From NCBI GenBank assembly GCA_027366155.1, contig DAHXKV010000050.1:1-35002 (forward strand): a stretch of 35,002 bases of DNA. Direction: 5' to 3'. How positions within the stretch are numbered: position 1 is the stretch's first letter; every line of letters starts with the position of its first letter. Positions 1 through 7,946 of this stretch are shown in pieces. A model generated the notes under the pieces. The model did not search any database. It was not told the origin of the DNA and saw only the letters and a program-made list of their open reading frames with translations. The stretch is from Microcaldota archaeon. GTDB lineage: Archaea > Micrarchaeota > Micrarchaeia > Micrarchaeales > CABMGC01. The position numbers and the translations under genes are program-made.

Positions 1-532
1 ATATGGAGACAACGCACCTTCCCCTCCTGCCCAGAGTGGGGTTGGAGACGCCGCCTGAGCTCTTTTCGGAGGTGCCGGACTCTCCTGAAATTATAACTTT
101 TGGTTCGCTAAACCACTGTTTGGCGTGTTTGACCGCATGCCAGGCGCCACTGGAGATATTCTCCTCGTCGACGCAGAAGATTAGTTTGGAGGGATGGTCT
201 GAAGTTTCCGCGGCTTCAATGATTGCAGCTATTCCGCCTTTCATGTCTTCGCTGCCGAGGCCTGCCAGCCTGTCGCCATTTTTAGTCAGTACGAACGGAT
301 CTGTCTTCCATTTCCCGTAGAGAGGTACAGTGTCCATATGGCCGTAGAAGATGACTTTAGGGCTTTTCCCCCTGCTTGCAATGATGTTGAATCTGTATTT
401 GGCTAGGTACTGCCTCGAGGTCGAGAATCCGTTTTGCTTAAGGTGGTGCTCTATGAAACGCGCTACTTCGCCTTCCTCGGGAAACTCAGATTTTATTGAG
501 ACAAGATCTGTAAGCAGGTTGAGTACGCCCAT
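1..532 (-). CDS. M20 family metallopeptidase/deacylase, partial at left edge
   Basis: N-terminal about 177 residues of a zinc-dependent M20 (ArgE/DapE/LysK-like) amidohydrolase; the C-terminus lies outside the window. Visible metal-site motifs are GHMDTVP (H65, D67), the bridging aspartate in GSEDMKGG (D96) and the catalytic pair in VDEEN (E123, E124). It is clearly a paralogue of the complete M20 gene at 2084-3223: both share the FCVDEENIS..GAWHAV segment, but here the next ligand position is SGES rather than SGDA. The ATG at 532 is the first ATG; a TTG four codons upstream is possible. No strong Shine-Dalgarno sequence is visible. It follows the ATP-grasp gene by 29 nt on the same strand, so it is the last visible gene of the cluster. 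It probably removes an acyl or aminoacyl group; the substrate is unknown. Confidence 0.85.
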   Translation of the reverse strand, partial: MGVLNLLTDLVSIKSEFPEEGEVARFIEHHLKQNGFSTSRQYLAKYRFNIIASRGKSPKVIFYGHMDTVPLYGKWKTDPFVLTKNGDRLAGLGSEDMKGGIAAIIEAAETSDHPSKLIFCVDEENISSGAWHAVKHAKQWFSEPKVIISGESGTSEKSSGGVSNPTLGRRGRCVVSI

Positions 533-561
533 TCGAACAACCAAAGTACAATAGTCGATTA

Positions 562-2049
562 TTAATCCCTTCGCTCTGTGAAGATTATACCCTTCTCCTC
601 CAGGCTATTTAGAATGCGATGGCAGTGGCCTATGTCGCTGCCGAATACCTGGATTTTCATGTCTGTTGAAGGTATTGTTTTCCCATTAGCCCCGATAAGG
701 GTGCGGAACGCTATAGGTACAACAAGACCTTCCCCGGCTATCCGTTCCTTCGTATCGTAGATTGAAGTCGGAGAAGCTAACTTATCCCCAACCAGGGAGA
801 TAAAGTCGTCTATACTTGTCATCGGCTTGGTAGTATATGCATTTGTTATTACCCAGGAATCAGCTTCGAGCTTCTCGGAAACCATCCATGCGATAGTGGC
901 AATGGTGGGGCGTGAATTTAACTCAGTCAGGAAATACTGTATGTTTTTTCCATTATATACAAGGAACCAGTCAATGCCCTGTATGCCATGGTATCCATTT
1001 ACCTCGATGTTGTACCTGCCGACTTTCGTAGCTTCTTCCTCGAGAAGGAGCTTTACATGAGAGTTTATCTGGTACTCCCTTATGAGTGGAATATTGCCTA
1101 TGTAGATGCCTTCCTTGGTTGTTATCTGCTGTGACATCATTCCCACTTCTGCCGTGCCGTTGGTATTGGTTATTATCTGGGTGCTTCCGTTGATAACCTT
1201 TCCAATGCCAGGCTCGACAAGGTTTCTCACGTCAGTTTCTATTATAAGTGGGAAGTCTTTTGGGGAGAACATGTTTTGTGGCCAGAATCCCTCGAAGCCT
1301 TCGAACTTCTCCCTGCGGAAATGCTCGGCAAGAAGATGCCTGATTCTGTTACGTCCCGAATATATCTCTGCTTTTGAGGCGTCGTGCAGATGCATTACAT
1401 AATCTCCTCCGCTGCCTACAGGGAGCTTCATCCAGATACCGTGCGGCGTGCCGGAAAACTTTCTTTCTGCCTGTTTTACGTCGTCGTAGTCGTAGGTGAT
1501 AAACCCGGGAAGCGTCCTGATCCCGTATTTTTCAGCAATTTCCTTTTCGCGTATAAGCGCCTTGTTGTTTGTCAGGGTGCTGTCAGGAAATCCAATCGTC
1601 TGGATGCCGAGGCGTCTTGCGTGGCTGTTTATCGTGTTTGTCGAGAATGGGGATACCAGCACATATTTTCCGTTTATATGCCTCCTTTCTGCCAGCACAA
1701 GCGGGTCTGTTGCCGCATACCCGAAAGGGCTTCTGGTGTTGCTGCCAAGGTTAGGTTCGACTTGTATCAGCTCGGTTCCCTTTCTGAGGAGCCCCATTAG
1801 GTGATAGTAATTTTCAAGGCCCGGAAGCAGTTTGGTGACAAGTGCTGATTCTCCTGGCCTTAGCGTTGGCACTATTGCAGTATTAAGGTACCAGTCTCCT
1901 GCAGGGTCTGCGACAGGTAGCCTGTGCTCTGGAGTTACAAAACTATATACAACAAGAGGCTTTCCTTCTATACCGTTTGCGCGGAGAGTCGAGAGGCCTA
2001 TCGCGTGTTCGCTCTTTGCATCGCTCCGCCTTGAAAAACCAAATACCAT
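562..2049 (-). CDS. ATP-grasp carboxylate-amine ligase-like protein
   Basis: A 495-residue protein that I read as an ATP-grasp ligase, which would join a carboxylate to an amine through an acyl-phosphate. Residues about 30-150 look like a pre-ATP-grasp domain. A lysine plus glycine-rich loop (WMKLPVGSGGDYV, K208) fits the ATP-binding loop. YHGIQGIDWFLV (about 353-364) followed by LTELNSRPT (E377, N378, R380) fits the Mg-ATP binding E-x-N-x-R signature. The reading frame extends upstream to 2187, but the ATG at 2049 is preferred: GAGAG lies just before it and the upstream part is antisense-like sequence overlapping the M20 gene. It lies 34 nt after that M20 gene and 29 nt before a second one. 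It resembles peptide or amino-acid ligases of the pre-ATP-grasp (PGM1-like) kind more than RimK/LysX; substrate and product are unknown. Confidence 0.75.
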   Translation of the reverse strand: MVFGFSRRSDAKSEHAIGLSTLRANGIEGKPLVVYSFVTPEHRLPVADPAGDWYLNTAIVPTLRPGESALVTKLLPGLENYYHLMGLLRKGTELIQVEPNLGSNTRSPFGYAATDPLVLAERRHINGKYVLVSPFSTNTINSHARRLGIQTIGFPDSTLTNNKALIREKEIAEKYGIRTLPGFITYDYDDVKQAERKFSGTPHGIWMKLPVGSGGDYVMHLHDASKAEIYSGRNRIRHLLAEHFRREKFEGFEGFWPQNMFSPKDFPLIIETDVRNLVEPGIGKVINGSTQIITNTNGTAEVGMMSQQITTKEGIYIGNIPLIREYQINSHVKLLLEEEATKVGRYNIEVNGYHGIQGIDWFLVYNGKNIQYFLTELNSRPTIATIAWMVSEKLEADSWVITNAYTTKPMTSIDDFISLVGDKLASPTSIYDTKERIAGEGLVVPIAFRTLIGANGKTIPSTDMKIQVFGSDIGHCHRILNSLEEKGIIFTERRD

Positions 2050-2083
2050 ATGAACAATCTCTCTGCGTATCTTGTTGGGTTTA

Positions 2084-3223
2084 TTACAGTTTTTCGGCAA
2101 GCGCTTCGTAGAGAGACGAGACCTCCCCAAGGCTCTTCCTGGATATCCACTCGTCAGTGGAATGCTCCCTGCCGCCCATCGGCGCAATGCATACTACGGG
2201 AAGGCCGAGCTCAGTCGCAAATACGTTGTCATCTGCAACTGAGTTGCTGTAGTTTATCTTTGCTTTTCCATTTCTCGATGCAATCACATTAAGCAGGATG
2301 CGCAATTTTTCAGTGTCAAGCGCAGTGGCAAATGGCTTTATGTAAGGGGTGTCACGCTTGTGTATGCCTATCCGCAGCTTTGTCCTTTGGTCAAGTATAT
2401 TTTCGGCGCGCAGTGCTTCAGCAAACTTTTCGGAGCGCTTCATTGCATCTTCTGCCGTGCTTGGCGGGACTAGCTGGATGTCGAGCTCCATATGTGCCTT
2501 TTCGGGTATGGCGAGGCTGGTCGATGCTGCAGTCACTTCCCTGACAAATATCGCTTCCATACCCATTTCAGGGTGTTTTCTCAACTCGAAACGCTTTATG
2601 TTTGAGACTATCTTAGCTGCTTCGTCTATAGCACTTACCCCGCGCTCCGGGCTGGAGCCGTGCGATGAAACGCCTTCGACGTCTATGTCTATTACGGTAC
2701 GTCCTCTCCGCCCTGCGGTTATTGTATCTGCGCCTCCGGCGTATGTGTCAGACACTGCAGCGTCTCCCGAGAGTATGAACGAGACGTCTCTGAACCATTC
2801 TCTCTCATTTTCAACAGCATGCCAGGCCCCCCTGGAGATATTCTCCTCGTCTACGCAGAAGAGCAGCTTCATGTTTCTTTTTATGCCTTTGTCTAAAATG
2901 GAGAGCATTCCCGCTATGCTCCCTTTCATGTCGCAGACACCTAGGCCATACATCTTGCTGCCGTCAGAAGAGAGAGAGAATGGGTTAGTACGCCATTCTC
3001 CGTAAACAGGAACAGTATCCAGATGTCCGTAGAAGAGTAGTGCCCGTCCCTCGCCTCCGTTCTCTGCAAGAAGGTTGTATCTTCCCGGCTGGACCTCGCT
3101 GAGCTTGGTCTTGAATCCCTTCTTTTCAAGAAATTCACGTATATGATGGGCTAGCTGTCCCTCTCCTGGAAACACCGAGTTTATTCCAACAAGTTCCCCG
3201 AGTATCTTTTCTGCGTTCTCCAT
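2084..3223 (-). CDS. M20 family metallopeptidase (ArgE/DapE/LysK-like)
   Basis: Complete 379-residue M20 di-zinc hydrolase, of usual family length. Ligand motifs are in order: GHLDTVP (H67, D69), GVCDMKGS (D98, bridging), VDEENIS (E126 general base, E127), SGDA (D154) and a C-terminal EHSTDEW (H354). The dimerisation (lid) domain falls at about residues 175-290, with the usual GVSSHGSSPERG stretch carrying the lid histidine. Family members remove N-acyl groups from amino acids or cleave dipeptides. It lies 9 nt downstream of the GNAT-like gene and 34 nt upstream of the ATP-grasp gene, so it is almost certainly co-transcribed with both. The context suggests it deprotects an N-acylated intermediate made by the neighbours; that role is inference. 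Confidence 0.9.
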   Translation of the reverse strand: MENAEKILGELVGINSVFPGEGQLAHHIREFLEKKGFKTKLSEVQPGRYNLLAENGGEGRALLFYGHLDTVPVYGEWRTNPFSLSSDGSKMYGLGVCDMKGSIAGMLSILDKGIKRNMKLLFCVDEENISRGAWHAVENEREWFRDVSFILSGDAAVSDTYAGGADTITAGRRGRTVIDIDVEGVSSHGSSPERGVSAIDEAAKIVSNIKRFELRKHPEMGMEAIFVREVTAASTSLAIPEKAHMELDIQLVPPSTAEDAMKRSEKFAEALRAENILDQRTKLRIGIHKRDTPYIKPFATALDTEKLRILLNVIASRNGKAKINYSNSVADDNVFATELGLPVVCIAPMGGREHSTDEWISRKSLGEVSSLYEALAEKL

Positions 3224-3232
3224 ATTATCACT

Positions 3233-4261
3233 TCAATTTCTTATGGCAAGTGCAAGCTCCCTTATCAATTGCTCTTGGCCGAATTGCATTACGGCAAAGT
3301 CAGTCAGCCTTCCGTTTATGTGCAGGTGCCTTTCCAGTATGCCCCTGAAGTCCGCACCAAGCGCGGCAAACGCGCGCGGAACTGCTTCATGCGTAAAGGT
3401 TGCCTCACCGAAGATTATTCCGTCAGCGGGCAATTCGGCATTTGCTATGAGCTGTGAAGTTGTTGCCAGGTAAAGGTTGTTTCCATTGTGCCCAGGCCTG
3501 ACCATTCCATCAGTTACCTCGGCTATGCTGATCTCGCCTCCGTTGTGGGGTATCGAATCCCTTTCAAGTATGCTCATCCCTACCACCTCCCCTTCCTTTA
3601 CTGCTATGGTTATCGTGTTTTCTGGCGCAGTTACCACCCGGTATGCACTGATGATATCATATTCCTTGTATACGTCACTAAGCAATGCTGGCAACGCCTC
3701 GGCTCTTATGGAGTTTGCTCCAAGGACCGAAATATACTCGGGGCCGTTGAATGTCACAAAGGAGTAGCCTTTTCTCCTGGCTTCAGATAGTATAGTCGTG
3801 AGTTTTGCGCGGGTGGAACTTGCTTCCTTGTAGTAACCTACGGCTTTCCTGTAGAGGTCGGCGAGCTGGTGCTGGTCCAGCTTCCTTGATGGGTCGTTGT
3901 ATGATAGGTATACTAGCACCAGTTTAGTGGATCTTTCTCCTTTGAAAGGCAACTCAGCTTCTATCTCTATGCCTTCATGCGCCTTTTCAGCGAGCCTCTT
4001 CCGCAGGTGCTTTGAGAGAGCCTGATCCATTACAATCCGGATAGTAAGCCTGCTTTTGTCCTTGAACATCGGCTTCCTTGACTCCGGATTAAGAGTGAGC
4101 TGCAACGCCCCTTTCCTTACTTCGCAGAGGCGAGATTCAAGGTCTTCTTTGGTGGAGGCAATGCCGGAGATTATGCCCTTGATGCGGCTCGAAGCCGAGG
4201 GGCCTGCGAAGCCTATTGGGCCGATGCTTGTTTGCACTCTTCTTTCTTGGAATATGGACAT
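3233..4261 (-). CDS. GNAT-like acyltransferase domain protein
   Basis: A 342-residue protein and first gene of the cluster. The C-terminal part (about 200-342) reads as a GNAT fold: a strand with ITIAVKEGEVVGMSILER, then ISIAEVTDGMVRPGHNGNNLYL, which resembles the acyl-CoA binding motif A (hydrophobic strand, RPGHNGNNL loop, helix). A late strand holds GRLTDFAVMQF. Residues 1-190 form a separate basic, alpha/beta region that I do not recognise. GNAT enzymes move acetyl or other acyl groups from CoA to amines; here the likely partner is the product or substrate of the adjacent M20 and ATP-grasp proteins. The next gene starts 9 nt downstream. The RPGHNGN loop is not a textbook Q/RxxGxG/A, so catalytic competence is uncertain. 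A box A at 4338-4348 predicts a leader of about 57 nt. Confidence 0.65.
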   Translation of the reverse strand: MSIFQERRVQTSIGPIGFAGPSASSRIKGIISGIASTKEDLESRLCEVRKGALQLTLNPESRKPMFKDKSRLTIRIVMDQALSKHLRKRLAEKAHEGIEIEAELPFKGERSTKLVLVYLSYNDPSRKLDQHQLADLYRKAVGYYKEASSTRAKLTTILSEARRKGYSFVTFNGPEYISVLGANSIRAEALPALLSDVYKEYDIISAYRVVTAPENTITIAVKEGEVVGMSILERDSIPHNGGEISIAEVTDGMVRPGHNGNNLYLATTSQLIANAELPADGIIFGEATFTHEAVPRAFAALGADFRGILERHLHINGRLTDFAVMQFGQEQLIRELALAIRN

Positions 4262-4337
4262 AGTATCTGTCTCTTGCTATAGGCAATTTTGTAGGTTGCG
4301 CTGTTGCTGTCAGGATACTATATTGTATGCAATTACG

Positions 4338-4348
4338 AGTATAAATAT
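4338..4348 (-). promoter_or_regulatory. Box A (TATA) of the GNAT/M20/ATP-grasp cluster
   Basis: On the minus strand the sequence reads ATATTTATACT. It lies about 80 nt before the GNAT start codon, so a start site about 25 nt downstream would leave a leader near 57 nt. That is much longer than the leaderless pattern at other genes here. Confidence 0.4.
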
Positions 4349-4435
4349 TCTGTGTTACAGTAGTAACAGAAATAGCTGCTTTTGATACCTGTTATTATTG
4401 CCTGCCACAGAACAAGTTCGGAGCGCTTGTGCATC

Positions 4436-4684
4436 TTACCTTTTCTTCCTTTCGAAGAACTTGGTAATGCCGAGCTTTGCTTTCTTCTTTGGTGGGGACT
4501 TTGCACTCTTTACTGATTTCCTATCAAGGAGGTCGGTGACGTGGGCTTCGTATTCGGGCCTGTCGTCCCCTGAGTTCTGCAGGGCTTCGCTCTCCGTTAT
4601 GCTCTTTGAGAGCATCTCATTGATTTCCTGCGTCTTAATGAGTGCCTTTAGCTTGTCCGCAGGCTTCTTGGATGGCTTGGCCAT
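4436..4684 (-). CDS. Small basic protein with C-terminal PIP-box-like motif
   Basis: An 82-residue, lysine-rich protein. The reading frame runs on to 4825, but the ATG at 4684 is chosen because a box A (TTTATAATA on this strand, 4715-4723) sits about 35 nt upstream. The central part (about 10-50) is probably helical and charged. The C-terminus has a KSPPKKKAK linker followed by KLGITKFFERKKR. The spacing K-x-x-I-x-x-F-F matches the PCNA-interacting (PIP) box with lysine in the glutamine position, followed by basic residues, and it sits at the extreme C-terminus as in archaeal FEN1 and RfcL. I infer a PCNA-binding accessory protein; no enzymatic domain is visible. PCNA itself is encoded at 17022-17765. 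Confidence 0.65.
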   Translation of the reverse strand: MAKPSKKPADKLKALIKTQEINEMLSKSITESEALQNSGDDRPEYEAHVTDLLDRKSVKSAKSPPKKKAKLGITKFFERKKR

Positions 4685-4714
4685 GTAAATCCAGCATACT
4701 TTATCGTGGGAAGA

Positions 4715-4723
4715 TATTATAAA
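4715..4723 (-). promoter_or_regulatory. Box A upstream of the small PIP-box protein
   Basis: Minus-strand TTTATAATA. It is centred about 35 nt before the ATG at 4684, predicting a 5' leader of roughly 9 nt. Confidence 0.5.
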
Positions 4724-4838
4724 CGTTGCGACAAGAGATTCGGTAATCTGTTGTTCCTGAGAGATCGTAGGCGTGGATTTTTGGTGGTTGTGGGTGGCGA
4801 TGGAATTCATCTTATACGAGCGCATTAACCGATGAGGA

Positions 4839-6071
4839 TCATTTTCTGTGCCTTTTACAGAATCGCTCTACGCGTCTGACTGCCTCCACCAGGACATCCT
4901 CAGGAGGTAGCGATACTAGCCGGACATATCCGGGAGTGCCAAAGCTTGATCCGCGGGTTAGTTGGACATGTTCCTCTGTGATCAGCTTTTGCACGAACTC
5001 GGCGTCGGTTTTGATGTCTAAAAGGCCCAGATTTATTTTTGCAAGGACATAGAATGCGCCGCTTGGTTTTATGGAGCTGAGATATGCCGTCTGGTTTATT
5101 ATTTTTGATGCTAGATTTGTGCGGGTTGCTATTTTAGACACCATGTCTCGTATAAATTTCTTATGTGCCTGCTTGTTCTCCAGGCCTTCCACCATTGCAT
5201 ATTGGGATGGAGTATTGGCAGACAGGCGCGAATAGGAAAGTTTGACGAACGCTTCGCGCAGCTGCTTTGATTTTTTGTCTTCCCCAGGAATTATGGAGAA
5301 TCCGAGCCTGAAGCCAGTGGCGGCGTAGTTTTTTGAGGCGCCGTTGAGTATCATGCGCGGTACCCCTTCCCCCAGTTTGCTTACACTGGCCAGTTTTACG
5401 CCGTTATAGACAATTTCATCGTATATCTCGTCGGAGACCAGAAAGATTTCGTTGTCTTTGGCGAACTCTATTACCTCGCGCAGGTTTTTTTCAGATAGAA
5501 TTGAGCCCGTGGGGTTGTTTGGATTTGTTATAAGCATGTACTTTGGTTTTCTAGACCTTCCCCTAAGCGTTTTTTCCAAGTCTTCGTATGTTATCCCCCA
5601 GTTCTTCGTTTCTGAGTAATGGGCTATAAGGGGCATGCCGCCATTGATCGTGATGCTTGGTGCGTATTGGGTGAAGAATGGTGCCATGAGCAATGCCCTG
5701 TCGTTTTTGGATACAAGGGACCTGTTTAGGAAGTCAAGCGCCTCCACTACACCCTGGGTTATTATGACGTCATCTGCGCTGAAGTCTGCAGCGTACATGC
5801 CAGCGTAGCGATTGGCCACCGCCTCCCTTAGCAGAAGCAGACCCTGTCCTTCAGTATAAAAAGTTTTCCCGGAAGTTACTGCCCGGGTGTATGCCTCTGC
5901 GATGTTTTCCTGTATTTTGAAGTATCTGGAAGGATCCCCTATGATAAGTTTTATGACATTTGTACCGCTTGACTCGAGCCTTCTGACAGTTTCTGCGGTC
6001 TCGCCGAACGGATCCGCCATGCTTGACATGCTGTTTGAAATAAAAGTGGCCATCTTATCCGCCAATACCAC
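4839..6071 (-). CDS. Class I/II PLP-dependent aminotransferase (AspAT/AlaAT-like)
   Basis: A 410-residue fold-type I aminotransferase. It moves an amino group between an amino acid and a 2-oxo acid using pyridoxal phosphate. Signature residues are NPNNPTG (183-189), the pyridine-binding aspartate in SDEIYDEI (D214), the Schiff-base lysine in NGASKNYAATGFRLG (K247) and the phosphate-binding arginine in GFRLG (R255). The C-terminal KPSGAFYVLAKI and YVRLVSL segments carry the usual small domain. GTG at 6071 lies about 24 nt from the centre of a box A (6091-6100), which fits a leaderless message; ATG at 6053 (residue 7) is the alternative. The family cannot be resolved to one substrate, but alanine- or aspartate-type specificity is most likely. 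It lies on the same strand as the acyltransferase/M20/ligase cluster and could supply its amino acid. Confidence 0.9.
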   Translation of the reverse strand: MVLADKMATFISNSMSSMADPFGETAETVRRLESSGTNVIKLIIGDPSRYFKIQENIAEAYTRAVTSGKTFYTEGQGLLLLREAVANRYAGMYAADFSADDVIITQGVVEALDFLNRSLVSKNDRALLMAPFFTQYAPSITINGGMPLIAHYSETKNWGITYEDLEKTLRGRSRKPKYMLITNPNNPTGSILSEKNLREVIEFAKDNEIFLVSDEIYDEIVYNGVKLASVSKLGEGVPRMILNGASKNYAATGFRLGFSIIPGEDKKSKQLREAFVKLSYSRLSANTPSQYAMVEGLENKQAHKKFIRDMVSKIATRTNLASKIINQTAYLSSIKPSGAFYVLAKINLGLLDIKTDAEFVQKLITEEHVQLTRGSSFGTPGYVRLVSLPPEDVLVEAVRRVERFCKRHRK

Positions 6072-6090
6072 ACCATGATGAAATGCGTAG

Positions 6091-6100
6091 TATTATAAAT
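6091..6100 (-). promoter_or_regulatory. Box A of the aminotransferase gene
   Basis: Minus-strand ATTTATAATA, centred about 24 nt before the GTG at 6071 and 42 nt before the ATG at 6053. Confidence 0.5.
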
Positions 6101-6239
6101 GTGTTTAATTTTGGAGGAGGGCCGGAAGACGCAATTGTGGCAGTGACGGCCGTGTTGAATGGCATGGAACAAAGAAGAGTGGCTGCAGGCCGCCGGGGCA
6201 GAAGCAAGAGTTTTATGCCTTTAGTTTGGAGATATGGTC

Positions 6240-6437
6240 ATGGTAAAGCGGCGCGGTGAAAAACAGGGACTCATTTGGATTACGTATGGGGCACTCCTAC
6301 TCTCATTTGCAGCACTTCTCAGGCTCTCGGCATTTGTTTCGGAGACAGGTCATGCAACAACAGGAGCAGAGATTGTAGTTGCTGGAGTCGCAATGTCTTT
6401 TGCAAGCTATGCACTTGCGAGGATCACGCATCGGTGA
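6240..6437 (+). CDS. Small two-helix membrane protein, unknown function
   Basis: A 65-residue protein with a basic start (MVKRRGEKQG), one hydrophobic helix at about 10-32 (LIWITYGALLLSFAALL) and a second at about 44-60 (EIVVAGVAMSFASYAL), ending in ARITHR. The basic N-terminus suggests an inside start. ATG 6240 is preferred to ATG 6234 because GGAG (6228-6231) is then 8 nt away rather than 2. A TTTTAT element at 6210-6219 may be the promoter. It lies divergent from the aminotransferase and convergent with the APC permease, so it appears monocistronic. I recognise no family. A chance frame is possible, but the start signals and clean hydrophobicity favour a real gene. Confidence 0.55.
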   Translation: MVKRRGEKQGLIWITYGALLLSFAALLRLSAFVSETGHATTGAEIVVAGVAMSFASYALARITHR

Positions 6438-6493
6438 GTCTGGCGGGAGAGTCTCTGCCATAGGCAGGCATGTTGGCGTTACAACCACTCTCG

Positions 6494-7840
6494 CTACTTG
6501 AAAAGCTTCAGCCGTATTATTGGCTTGTTCTCCAGTTCTCTGAGACTGTAATAGAGTATTATTGACAATGCAATTATTATCATTCCGCCCTTCAGCGCAA
6601 TCGATGGTAGCCCATAGAAGAAGACAACCACCATTGCCAACGAAGCGATAGGCAGGTATGGATAGAGCGGGGCTTTTATGCCGTTGTCTATCTTTATCTT
6701 GAAGTTCCTTAGCAGGGTTCCGGTACTGTTTGCCTTCCTAAGTTTTCTTATCTTTATCACAACCAGTGATACCATTATGTAGCTGAACAGCGAACCGAAA
6801 TTGCTTATGGAGGCAATGGTATAAACGTTTCCTGAGAATACAAGAAGCATTACAATCCCAATAAGGGAAGAAAACACCAGGGCGAATGTAGGTGTGTCGC
6901 CAGTTGCAGTACGCTTCTTGAATCTCTCCGGGAGGAGCCCGTCATCGGCCATTTGGTAAGCCGTCTTTGACGATGAGATTATCATGGCCAGCGACGCTGT
7001 TGCAGTTGCCACAAGGGCGCCTATGCCTACAAGCACAAATAGCCAGGAAGGTGCATTTGCGTAGTGCAGTGCGAAGCTGAGCGGATCTGCCGTTATCCCA
7101 TATTCTTTTGCCGGGGCAAGCGCCATCAGTGATGCAGTGACGGCAACATATAGCACCATGCTGATTATTGTTGAGAGGAGTATCGCCTTTGCCGCTGTCC
7201 TGCCTCCTCCCTTTATGTTGGGGGCTATGTTTGCAATTGACTGGAATCCGGAGTAGGCGAACATCGCCAGGACGCTTGCAGCAAATATGCCGTAGGCATC
7301 GCTTAGTCCGAATCCGGAGAAGTGGGAACTGCTCCAATGCCCCGCAAGGATTGCGAATGCAACAAAAACAATAAGAACGAGTATTTTGAAGATGACCATG
7401 AATGATTCATATTTTGCAGTCTTTTTTATGCCACGGTAGTTTATCAGGGTAAGGGCTATTATAAGCAATATTGAGAGAGGGTCGGTGTATATTTTGTTGA
7501 TGCCGAACAGCGAGACAAAATAAGAACCAAAGCCCAGTGCTATTGCAGATATTGAAGTTGTAGTGCCCACATACCTGAGTATGCCGGTTGTGAAACCCAG
7601 CTCGCTCCCGAAGGCCTTGTAGGCGAAGGAGTACGTCGCGCCTCTTTCCTCTGGCATCTCACTGGTAAGCTCGCCTACCTGGAGTGAGACCATGATTGCC
7701 AGTATTCCAGTAAAAATGAATGCGATGAGTACGCCAGTGCCTGCCAGTGAAATACCGGTTCCGCTCAAGACGAAAATTCCTGCGCCTATTATTGCGCCTA
7801 AGCCTATGGAAGTTGCCCCTAGAAGATTTGTCTGCTCCAT
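6494..7840 (-). CDS. APC superfamily amino-acid permease
   Basis: A 448-residue polytopic membrane protein with about 12 predicted hydrophobic helices, the normal length for the APC (amino acid-polyamine-organocation) family. The N-terminal helix 1 motif ATSIGLGAIIGAGIFVLSGT is the family's substrate-binding unwound helix with the GAIIGAGIF signature. Helix 6 (FAYSGFQSIANIAPNIKGGG) also matches. These proteins import amino acids, usually coupled to protons or by exchange. The start at 7840 gives the expected short N-terminus (MEQTNLLGATS). A box A-like CTATTTAAAG (7878-7887) lies about 42 nt upstream on this strand. It lies downstream of and on the same strand as no close partner, so it is probably transcribed alone. 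Substrate cannot be read from sequence. Confidence 0.9.
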   Translation of the reverse strand: MEQTNLLGATSIGLGAIIGAGIFVLSGTGISLAGTGVLIAFIFTGILAIMVSLQVGELTSEMPEERGATYSFAYKAFGSELGFTTGILRYVGTTTSISAIALGFGSYFVSLFGINKIYTDPLSILLIIALTLINYRGIKKTAKYESFMVIFKILVLIVFVAFAILAGHWSSSHFSGFGLSDAYGIFAASVLAMFAYSGFQSIANIAPNIKGGGRTAAKAILLSTIISMVLYVAVTASLMALAPAKEYGITADPLSFALHYANAPSWLFVLVGIGALVATATASLAMIISSSKTAYQMADDGLLPERFKKRTATGDTPTFALVFSSLIGIVMLLVFSGNVYTIASISNFGSLFSYIMVSLVVIKIRKLRKANSTGTLLRNFKIKIDNGIKAPLYPYLPIASLAMVVVFFYGLPSIALKGGMIIIALSIILYYSLRELENKPIIRLKLFK

Positions 7841-7896
7841 CCATATCAGGTTATTATGAAGTTATTGAAAACGACACTTTAAATAGGATATCGGAT

Positions 7897-7914
7897 GGGC
7901 TCGGACACGAGCCC
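7897..7914. promoter_or_regulatory. Perfect inverted repeat between divergent APC and FKBP genes
   Basis: Seven-base arms GGGCTCG and CGAGCCC around a GACA centre. It directly abuts the T-rich box A of the FKBP gene and lies on the far side of the APC promoter element, so it could be an operator or an RNA hairpin. Confidence 0.4.
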
Positions 7915-7923
7915 TTTATTTAT
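7914..7923 (+). promoter_or_regulatory. Box A of the FKBP gene
   Basis: CTTTATTTAT, centred about 28 nt before the ATG at 7947, which predicts an essentially leaderless mRNA. Confidence 0.4.
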
Positions 7924-7946
7924 TTTTTGATTAATATTAGTGTGGA

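Noticed and set aside
2349-3005. 218-codon plus-strand frame opposite the M20 gene
   Set aside because: Antisense shadow. A similar frame opposite the partial M20 gene at the left edge arises simply because the two M20 paralogues are similar.
6494-7840. Possible part of the acyltransferase/ATP-grasp pathway (APC permease as exporter of the product)
   Set aside because: It is on the same strand but separated by an opposite-strand gene and has its own promoter; the link is too weak to call an operon.
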